64,000 nt of DNA from Opitutales bacterium. GTDB lineage: Bacteria > Verrucomicrobiota > Verrucomicrobiia > Opitutales > JABSRG01. The stretch spans positions 1-64,000 of the forward strand of contig JABSRG010000010.1 of the NCBI GenBank assembly GCA_013215165.1, in the 5' to 3' direction. Below the pieces are notes generated by a model. That model was not told where the DNA came from. It saw nothing but the letters and a program-made list of their open reading frames with translations, and made no database searches. The position numbers were made by a program, and so were the translations under genes. Positions 58,109 through 64,000 of the stretch are shown here, in pieces; positions within the stretch are counted from its first letter, which is position 1, and every line of letters starts with the position of its first letter.

Positions 58109-59227
58109 TCACAGCACCACCATCGTATCGCGATGGACGACTTCAAGGCGGCGACGGCGGGGAAAGATACTTTGGATGTCCGTGGTGCTCAGGCCGGCAA
58201 TCTGTTGTAGATGGATGTGACTGAACTGACTGATCCCTCGGGCAAAGGGTTGACCTCTAGAATCGATGATTTCTACCACATCGTTGATCGAGAATTCGCC
58301 GTCGACATGCGTGACCCCCTTGGCAAGCAGGCTACTCTGTTTGTTGACTAGAGCTTCACGAGCGCCTGCGTCGACGGTGACTTTTCCTTTTGGTTTTTCA
58401 AAGAATGCTATCCAGCGTTTTCGACTCCCTATGGCGTCGCCGTGAGGGACGAAAAACGTGCCCTCAGGCGGGTTGAGGGGCGTATCAAACCAGAGCGATA
58501 AGATATGGTCGAGGCGACCGCTTCCGATAAAAACGCCGCAGCCTGAGCGTGTGGCGATACCGGCAGCAGTGATTTTAGATATCATACCTCCGACAGCGGT
58601 GGGTGATGCTGTTGTGCCGGCCATGCCTTCGATTTCTTTGGAGATCTCGTCGACGACGGGTACGACCTTCCCGGTCCCTGTTATGTCGATGAGTCCGGGA
58701 GCCGTGGACAGAATAAACAGCTGGTCGGCTTTGGTGAAACTCGCTACAAGGGCAGACAGCACGTCATTGTCGCCAAACTTGATTTCTTCAGCGCTCACTG
58801 AATCGTTTTCGTTTATGATCGGAACGATTCCCCGTGATAAGAGCATGTCTAGCATGTTGCGGGTGTTAATGTGTCGCTCACGCTCGCGGACGGCATCGTG
58901 CGTAAGTAAGACCTGCGCGCCCCGTATTTTGTGGCGATCCAGACCTTTGCGCCATGTGTCGATTAGGGTGCTCTGTCCAATCGCGGCGCAGGCCTGGAGT
59001 AGGGGAATATTTTCGGTGGGTCGGGCATTGAGGCCCAGGGTTCCCATCCCTAAGCCAATGGATCCGGAGCTGACTACGATGACGTCGATATTTCTACGGC
59101 GCAGATCAGCGATTTGGTCACAAAAATGGTAAATGCGCTCAGTATCCAGCTCGCCGATACCTCGTGTGAGGATGCCGGTCCCACACTTAATTACAACGCG
59201 TTGGATATTTTCTCTGATTGAGGCCAT
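58109..59227 (-). CDS. proB: Glutamate 5-kinase
   Basis: First step of proline synthesis. The 372-residue protein has an amino-acid-kinase domain (VVIKCGTGILTRG, VSSGSIGLGMGTLGL, NENDSVSAEEIKFGDND, TAVGGMISKITAAGIAT) and a C-terminal PUA domain (from about 280). It is a full-length ProB. proA is not adjacent. A terminator precedes it, so it probably has its own promoter in a very short gap. Confidence 0.94.
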   Translation of the reverse strand: MASIRENIQRVVIKCGTGILTRGIGELDTERIYHFCDQIADLRRRNIDVIVVSSGSIGLGMGTLGLNARPTENIPLLQACAAIGQSTLIDTWRKGLDRHKIRGAQVLLTHDAVRERERHINTRNMLDMLLSRGIVPIINENDSVSAEEIKFGDNDVLSALVASFTKADQLFILSTAPGLIDITGTGKVVPVVDEISKEIEGMAGTTASPTAVGGMISKITAAGIATRSGCGVFIGSGRLDHILSLWFDTPLNPPEGTFFVPHGDAIGSRKRWIAFFEKPKGKVTVDAGAREALVNKQSSLLAKGVTHVDGEFSINDVVEIIDSRGQPFARGISQFSHIHLQQIAGLSTTDIQSIFPRRRRLEVVHRDTMVVL

Positions 59228-59236
59228 TTATGGAAA

Positions 59237-59260
59237 AGCCAGGGTGGCAATACCCTGGCT
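59237..59260. terminator. Intrinsic terminator between frr and proB
   Basis: A 9-base perfect hairpin (AGCCAGGGT 59237-59245 with ACCCTGGCT 59252-59260) with a 6-base loop. Short T runs lie on both sides, so it ends the pyrH-frr transcript on the minus strand. Confidence 0.8.
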
Positions 59261-59308
59261 GTTTTTCTCAATATGAGGTGTCGATTGTGAATGAGATAGC
59301 AGCTTGAG

Positions 59309-59869
59309 CTAGACGGTCATGAGGTCTGCTTCCTTTTTCTTCAACTGATCTGCGATGGCTGCAGTCGCGGTATCAGTCAATTTCTGGACGTCCTTTTCAA
59401 AACGCTTTAGATCATCTTCAGAAATTTCCTTAGCCTTTTCAGCTGCCTTGAGGCTGTCCATTGCATCGCGCCGCACCTGACGCGCACGCACGCGACCTTC
59501 CTCGGCGATTCCATGGGCCACTTTCACCAAATCCTGACGACGTTCTTTACTGAGTTCGGGAATGGGGACTTGGATCGATTGACCCATGACGTTTGGGTTG
59601 AAGCCCAGGTTTGCGGCAATGATGGCCCGTTCGACGTCTTTGATGACGCTCTGGTCCCAGGGCTGAATCTTGATCAACCGGCTGTCTGGTGTGGTGATCG
59701 CCGAAATATCCCGCAATTTTACAGTCGAGCCGTAGGCTTCGACAGAAATGCCGTCGACCATGCTTGGCGAAGCCTTGCCGGTGTGGATATTTGCGAATTC
59801 TTTTTGAGTGAACTCAGTGGCCTTAGACATGCCGTCGTCGGCTTTTAGGATTATTTCGTCAGCGTCCAT
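59309..59869 (-). CDS. frr: Ribosome recycling factor
   Basis: A 186-residue factor that, with EF-G, splits post-termination ribosomes. The sequence is typical: KATEFTQKEFANIHTGKASP, VMGQSIQVPIPELSKERRQD, RRDAMDSLKAAEKAKEISED. It follows pyrH by 51 nt, the classical gene order pyrH-frr. rpsB and tsf are not in the window. Confidence 0.97.
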   Translation of the reverse strand: MDADEIILKADDGMSKATEFTQKEFANIHTGKASPSMVDGISVEAYGSTVKLRDISAITTPDSRLIKIQPWDQSVIKDVERAIIAANLGFNPNVMGQSIQVPIPELSKERRQDLVKVAHGIAEEGRVRARQVRRDAMDSLKAAEKAKEISEDDLKRFEKDVQKLTDTATAAIADQLKKKEADLMTV

Positions 59870-59920
59870 TGGAGGAATTATGAAGGTTGAGGGATAGGGT
59901 ATGAAAGAAGAAAAGCTGCC

Positions 59921-60664
59921 TTACCCATCTGTGCAGAGGGTGCCGATCTTTTCGCCCATCACGGCGCGGAGAATGGCATTTTCTTCTTTGATGCCAAAAA
60001 CCATGATGGGCATCTTGTTTTCCATGCAAAGTGAGAAGGCTGTAGAGTCCATGACATTGATCCGTTCCTGAAGAGCCTGGAGGTAGGTGATGTGATCGTA
60101 TTTGACGGCGTCGTCGTATTTTTTCGGATCCTTGTCGTAAATGCCGTCGACGTTTGTGGCTTTCATGAGCATATCGGCTCCGATCTCACTAGCACGCAGT
60201 GCTGCACATGTGTCTGTGGAAAAATAAGGATTACCCGTGCCTGATACAAGGACGATGACGCGCTTTTTTTCCAGGTGACGCACAGCGCGGCGCAAAATGA
60301 AACGCTCAGCGAGTCGGTCAATTCCGATAGCGCTCATGACGCGAACGGTGACGTCCATTTTTTCCAGGCAGTCCATGAGCGCTAGGCCGTTGATGACAGT
60401 GGCGAGCATCCCCATGTGATCGCCGTTGGACCGGTCTATGCCGCGCTCGGTGCCTGACAGTCCGCGAAATATATTGCCGCCTCCGATGACGATTCCGATT
60501 TCGACGCCGAGCTCGTAGACCTCCTTTACCTCGCGGCAAATGTTTTCGAGAATTTCGGGATCGATAGGTTCGCCTGTTGCCTTGTTGAGCAGCGCCTCGC
60601 CACTGAGTTTGAGGATAATGCGTTTATATTTTGGCGTGGGATTCCCTGACGACTCGTCACTCAT
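59921..60664 (-). CDS. pyrH: UMP kinase
   Basis: Phosphorylates UMP to UDP; hexameric amino-acid-kinase fold. From ATG 60664 (MSDESSG) the protein has 247 residues, with KYKRIILKLSGEALLN, GVEIGIVIGGGNIFRG, NGDHMGMLATVINGLAL and VSGTGNPYFSTDTCAALRA. The frame is open upstream to 60703, which would overlap the phosphatase gene. The shorter start gives the usual family beginning. It is followed by frr. Confidence 0.96.
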   Translation of the reverse strand: MSDESSGNPTPKYKRIILKLSGEALLNKATGEPIDPEILENICREVKEVYELGVEIGIVIGGGNIFRGLSGTERGIDRSNGDHMGMLATVINGLALMDCLEKMDVTVRVMSAIGIDRLAERFILRRAVRHLEKKRVIVLVSGTGNPYFSTDTCAALRASEIGADMLMKATNVDGIYDKDPKKYDDAVKYDHITYLQALQERINVMDSTAFSLCMENKMPIMVFGIKEENAILRAVMGEKIGTLCTDG

Positions 60665-60699
60665 AATGGCGTGGAATCTGGGAACGGGCCATGCAAACG

Positions 60700-61188
60700 T
60701 CAATCGCCGACTCCATCAGCTAGAGCATGTTGAAGGATTTGTGGGCAGCCGGACTCTATTAAGTCGAGTACGCGCTCAAAACCTTCGCCTCCCCCGTAGT
60801 AAGGATCGGGTATATCGAGGGTGTCCTTTTCCGGAGAGAAGGAACAGAAAGTCCTCAGCTCAGCGGCATCTTCTCCTGCCGCACTGCGCAGCCTGCTTAG
60901 GTCTGAGAAATTATCTCGGTCCATAGCAATAATTAGGTCGAAACGCTGAAAATCCTCGATCTCTACTTGGCGCGCAGAGCCCCTGATTTCGTAGCCGCGA
61001 CGTTTGCCTGCTGCTTGCATGCGGTGGTCTGGGGCGTTCCCAGTGTGGTAGCCGATGGTCCCTGCCGAATCGACTTCAACGCTATCAGGAGACTGAGATT
61101 TTTGGACAAATTCGCGGAATACACATTCGCCGGCAGGAGAACGGCAGATATTGCCCATGCAGACAAACAAGACACGATAGAGGGACAT
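60700..61188 (-). CDS. Low-molecular-weight protein-tyrosine phosphatase (copy 2)
   Basis: 162 residues from ATG 61188 (MSLYRVLFVCMGNICRSPAG). The P-loop is C-M-G-N-I-C-R-S and the acid Asp lies in IPDPYYGGGEGFERVLDLIE, the classical eukaryote-like low-molecular-weight PTP form. It is clearly a different subgroup from the copy at 52.6 kb. It precedes pyrH by 35 nt and may share its transcript. Targets unknown. Confidence 0.93.
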   Translation of the reverse strand: MSLYRVLFVCMGNICRSPAGECVFREFVQKSQSPDSVEVDSAGTIGYHTGNAPDHRMQAAGKRRGYEIRGSARQVEIEDFQRFDLIIAMDRDNFSDLSRLRSAAGEDAAELRTFCSFSPEKDTLDIPDPYYGGGEGFERVLDLIESGCPQILQHALADGVGD

Positions 61189-61296
61189 GACCCTTATCAA
61201 TCGGCATGGTGCTGAGTTAGACAATTCATCAATTGTAGAAAACGTTCACTTTTTAAAAACGGTGACAAAATCGATGAGCTGTGCCCTGTTGTATGG

Positions 61297-61941
61297 ATGG
61301 GCAAACAGCTATTAATTCTAGACTGTGATTCTACGCTTACCTCCATCGAAGGTGTAGACGAGTTAGCCCGTTTGAAGGGTGAAGCGGTCTTCCAAGCTTC
61401 GGAGGCTTTAACCAATCAGGCAATGGATGGCGAGGTTGCTGTAGAAGACGTTTTTGGAAAGCGGCTCCAGCTTATTCAGCCATCCTTAGAGCACTGCCTA
61501 AGGGTGGGCGAGAGCTACATTGAGGAGGTTGAGCCGACCGCACTTGAGTTGGTGCGTGCGGCGCGTGAAGCGGGTTGGGATCTAATCATTTTATCAGGTG
61601 GTTTTACTAAAGTGATCGAGCCGCTTGCTCGGTATTTGGGTATCGATCATATCGAGGCCGTGCCGCTCTTCTTTAATATTGATGGAAGTTACAACGGGTT
61701 TGATGAGACCTATCCAACCACACGTAGCGGCGGCAAGCCCGAGATCATCAACGAGCTTAAAGAGGACCTGAAACCCCAACGCATTGTTATGGTTGGGGAT
61801 GGCGTGAGTGACTTGGAAACCCAGGAATATGTGGATCGATTCGTCGGCTTTGGTCGGTTTATGGCAAGAGATCGAGTCAAGTTAAAGGCGAGATACTTTG
61901 TGGAATCCCTCAGTGCGGTGATACCTCTTCTGGATTTTTGA
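61297..61941 (+). CDS. serB: Phosphoserine phosphatase
   Basis: Last step of serine synthesis; a 214-residue HAD phosphatase. The nucleophile is in LLILDCDSTLTSIEGVDEL, motif II LSGGFTKVIEPLA, Lys in RSGGKPEII and motif IV MVGDGVSDLETQEYVDRF. It has only the catalytic core, without the regulatory ACT domain of E. coli SerB. The next gene starts 4 nt later. Serine made here could feed the glyA product encoded in the same window. Confidence 0.92.
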   Translation: MGKQLLILDCDSTLTSIEGVDELARLKGEAVFQASEALTNQAMDGEVAVEDVFGKRLQLIQPSLEHCLRVGESYIEEVEPTALELVRAAREAGWDLIILSGGFTKVIEPLARYLGIDHIEAVPLFFNIDGSYNGFDETYPTTRSGGKPEIINELKEDLKPQRIVMVGDGVSDLETQEYVDRFVGFGRFMARDRVKLKARYFVESLSAVIPLLDF

Positions 61942-61945
61942 TCGC

Positions 61946-62392
61946 GTGGAGTGGCATCTCTTTACCATTGGGAAACCCTCATTGAGCTATGCGCGCGATG
62001 GCTATGAGACCTACGCGAAGCGGATTCAGCGCTGGGCTCGTATCCATCATCAACCCTTGCGGAAAAGCCAACAGATCGAAGAATCTAACCAACTGCTGAG
62101 TAAGAGCACCGGTATGCTGCGCATTGCATTAGATGAACGGGGTGAGTCTTTGACAACACGGCAGTGGTCCGAGCGAATCAGAGACTTGCATGATCGAAAC
62201 GTGGGTAGCCGCAGGTTTGCTTTTTTGGTAGGAGGCGCCGATGGGCATACGGAAGAACTATGCCAGTCAGCAGATGCCGTTTGGTCTTTGAGTAGCTTAA
62301 CCCTTCAGCATGAATTGGCTCTGGTCGTTCTTGCGGAGCAGATCTATCGTGTGCACTCACTCTGGGAGGGCATGCCGTATCATCGTGATTAA
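61946..62392 (+). CDS. rlmH: 23S rRNA pseudouridine-1915 N3-methyltransferase RlmH
   Basis: A 148-residue SPOUT methyltransferase acting on helix 69 of 23S rRNA in whole 70S ribosomes. Recognised by FLVGGADGHTEEL (glycine-rich SAM loop) and the end LTLQHELALVVLAEQIYRVH. The start codon is GTG at 61946, 4 nt after the serB stop. Its stop overlaps the convergent pdxA stop by 4 nt (TTAA). Confidence 0.95.
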   Translation: MEWHLFTIGKPSLSYARDGYETYAKRIQRWARIHHQPLRKSQQIEESNQLLSKSTGMLRIALDERGESLTTRQWSERIRDLHDRNVGSRRFAFLVGGADGHTEELCQSADAVWSLSSLTLQHELALVVLAEQIYRVHSLWEGMPYHRD

Positions 62393-63309
62393 GCGCTGAG
62401 ACGCAGTGCCATTTTGAAAGCGGCGTCAAAGCTCGTCGTCGTCGCCAAGTTCTTTCCAGCGATGGAGAACCCTGTGCCGTGGTCGGGGCTCGTGCGCACG
62501 TGGGGGAGGCCGAGTGTGATGTTCACGGCACTATCGAACTCAACCGTTTTCAGGGGGCCGAGGCCTTGGTCGTGATACATGGCAATGACGCCATCGAAGT
62601 CACCTTTCAAGTGGCGCCAAAAAACTGTGTCTCCGGGCAAGCATTCAGAAAGGCCAGGGAATTCGGGCCGCAAGTCGTTGAGCCATGGATTGAGCCGGCT
62701 GACTTCATCATTACCTAACATGCCCCCTTCTCCGGCGTGTGGGTTGACTCCGCATACTGCGATCCTGGGCTCCGGCTTGCCTTCACTAGTCAAAAGAAAA
62801 TGGAGATTACGCACCGCGCGTTCTAAACCGGCGAAGGTGATTTCTTTGCCGACTCTGTTCAGGGGACAATGCCATGTCACCAAGGCTATGCGCATGTATT
62901 TCCCCGTAAATGCCATGGTGGGCTCACCACCCCATTGATCCGCGAAGAACTCGGTGTGTCCGGGGTAGTCGAACCCGACTTGCTGCATCCACGATTTGGC
63001 AATGGGTCCGGTAACGACCGCTCGATATTTGCCCGCAATGATTCCAGTAGCTGCTTCGTAGAGAGCGTCGCGTGCAATGGCCGCACCAGCGGTGTCGGGT
63101 TCGCCTGGGTGTATGATATATTCCTTGTCACCAACCGAAACGGCCTGAACTGAATTTGAAACGCGATGCTGCCTGGTCCAGTGGCTAGGCCCAATGATGC
63201 AGATATCGTTGTGATGCTGGGGATTGTCGGCCAACCAGTGGGCAATTACTTCTGGGCCCACACCAGCGGGATCGCCACAAGTAACTGCAATGGGTTTTAA
63301 ATCACGCAT
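62389..63309 (-). CDS. pdxA: 4-hydroxythreonine-4-phosphate dehydrogenase
   Basis: Vitamin B6 (pyridoxal phosphate) synthesis enzyme of the DXP-dependent route, 306 residues. Landmarks are VTCGDPAGVGPEVIAHWL, the metal-binding His in YPGHTEFFADQWGG, ICGVNPHAGEGG-type sequence (AVCGVNPHAGEGGMLG) and MYHDQGLGPLKTVEF. It follows the partial M20 peptidase gene by 9 nt on the same strand. Confidence 0.95.
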   Translation of the reverse strand: MRDLKPIAVTCGDPAGVGPEVIAHWLADNPQHHNDICIIGPSHWTRQHRVSNSVQAVSVGDKEYIIHPGEPDTAGAAIARDALYEAATGIIAGKYRAVVTGPIAKSWMQQVGFDYPGHTEFFADQWGGEPTMAFTGKYMRIALVTWHCPLNRVGKEITFAGLERAVRNLHFLLTSEGKPEPRIAVCGVNPHAGEGGMLGNDEVSRLNPWLNDLRPEFPGLSECLPGDTVFWRHLKGDFDGVIAMYHDQGLGPLKTVEFDSAVNITLGLPHVRTSPDHGTGFSIAGKNLATTTSFDAAFKMALRLSA

Positions 63310-63318
63310 AGGGACCTC

Positions 63319-64000
63319 TCAATTACCTTGTGCCAGGCCATCAAAGATCTCTTCCAAAGCGGCAATTCCTTTGTTCATGACACCGAGATGAAAGCTTTCG
63401 TTGGGCGAATGGATACGGTCTTCAGGGGTCGCCAAGCCAACCATGACCGCATCTAAGCCAGCGATGTCGCGGATCTGGCCGATGATCGGAATACTCCCGC
63501 CACCACGAATATATAGGGGGCGGCTACCGAAAGCTTTTTCAAACGCATACTCCGCTAATTTAAATGCAGCCGCGAGTACGGGACTTTGGTCCTTAGGAGT
63601 ATTCTCTCTACCCGGGGGCACGATTAAGTAAGCGGGTGCATCTGCTTTTTCTTTGAAGTGAAGAGTGACGCCATTCGGGGTCCGCGATTCTATGGCAGCG
63701 CGCACTTTCGACATGATATCGGCTGGATCCTGGTCTGGAACCAGTCGGCACGTAATCTTGGCAAATGCTTTCGATGGGATGACAGTCTTGCTTCCTGGCC
63801 CTTGATAGCCGCCGCCTATGCCATTTATTTCGAGAGTTGGGAGAAAACGAATCGATTCAAACGGAGTCATCCCCTCAGGCGTATAAAATGCCGGGATGCC
63901 GAGGAATGCTTGGTAGGCATCCTCATCCTCGGGGAGTTTTTTGAGCTCATCGCGCTCCCAGCCAGGAAATGAGAGTACGCCGTCGTAAAACCCAGGCACA
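63319..64000 (-). CDS. M20 family metallopeptidase, partial
   Basis: The C-terminal 226 residues of a zinc dipeptidase/carboxypeptidase of the M20 family; its N-terminal half lies beyond the right edge of the window. Visible are the dimerisation domain (NGIGGGYQGPGSKTVIPSKA, ITCRLVPDQDPADIM) and the C-terminal catalytic part with RGGGSIPIIGQI and the His metal ligand in RIHSPNESFHLGVMNKG. The substrate is probably a dipeptide. The real start is not in the window. Confidence 0.88.
   Translation of the reverse strand, partial: VPGFYDGVLSFPGWERDELKKLPEDEDAYQAFLGIPAFYTPEGMTPFESIRFLPTLEINGIGGGYQGPGSKTVIPSKAFAKITCRLVPDQDPADIMSKVRAAIESRTPNGVTLHFKEKADAPAYLIVPPGRENTPKDQSPVLAAAFKLAEYAFEKAFGSRPLYIRGGGSIPIIGQIRDIAGLDAVMVGLATPEDRIHSPNESFHLGVMNKGIAALEEIFDGLAQGN

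Overview
The window looks like chromosomal DNA from a marine-type member of the Verrucomicrobiota, most likely the Opitutae/Puniceicoccales side. This is an inference. It rests on the gene repertoire (short type II prepilin-like protein, DUF481 protein, sulfatase next to a TonB-dependent receptor, NamZ/DUF1343 protein, ExbB/ExbD pair) and on large unrecognised membrane/coiled-coil proteins of a kind I associate with that phylum. No rRNA, tRNA, insertion sequence, prophage or CRISPR array was seen. Genes are dense, mostly in short minus-strand operons, and several intergenic gaps carry clear intrinsic terminators.

Layout. 0-11 kb: an interrupted exostosin-like glycosyltransferase; peptide deformylase; a compact minus-strand operon of MbtH-like protein, type II thioesterase, sulfotransferase-SCP2 fusion and PLP amino-acid decarboxylase with no NRPS gene in sight; an ExbB/ExbD pair; an interrupted DUF481 outer-membrane protein; MtaB, a Nudix hydrolase and an interrupted YpeA-type acetyltransferase. 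11-15 kb: a GT2 glycosyltransferase and a two-gene unit pairing a TolQ/MotA-like membrane protein with a long coiled-coil protein whose single N-terminal membrane helix carries an Asp. 15-19 kb: dnaK, groS, groL. 19-26 kb: sulfatase, TonB-dependent receptor, hybrid histidine kinase. 26-34 kb: MtnK-like kinase, an acidic membrane coiled-coil protein, trpS, trmL, then an oxidoreductase/NamZ/aminotransferase operon. 33.7-38.2 kb: gltB. 38-41.5 kb: glutaredoxin, lipoprotein, a UbiA-like membrane protein with a methyltransferase, and a coiled-coil protein. 41.6-44.4 kb: leuA with a leucine-rich leader ORF, then an Hsp33 homologue. 44.4-64 kb: housekeeping genes (dGTPase, LOG, PIG-L deacetylase, DinG-like helicase, prepilin, glyA, two low-molecular-weight phosphatases, nadE, UvrD/PcrA helicase, proB, frr, pyrH, serB, rlmH, pdxA) and a partial M20 peptidase at the right edge.

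Most interesting points. (1) The MbtH/thioesterase/sulfotransferase-SCP2/decarboxylase operon is a set of NRPS accessory enzymes without its assembly line. (2) The 554-codon TolQ-like plus 489-residue coiled-coil pair could be an undescribed ion-driven envelope motor. (3) Three genes within the first 11 kb each contain one in-frame stop, with coding sequence resuming in the same frame. All three stops (TAG, TAA, TGA) can be explained by a single C-to-T change. (4) A 29-codon ORF upstream of leuA ends in a Leu-rich stretch and looks like a leader peptide that senses leucine supply.
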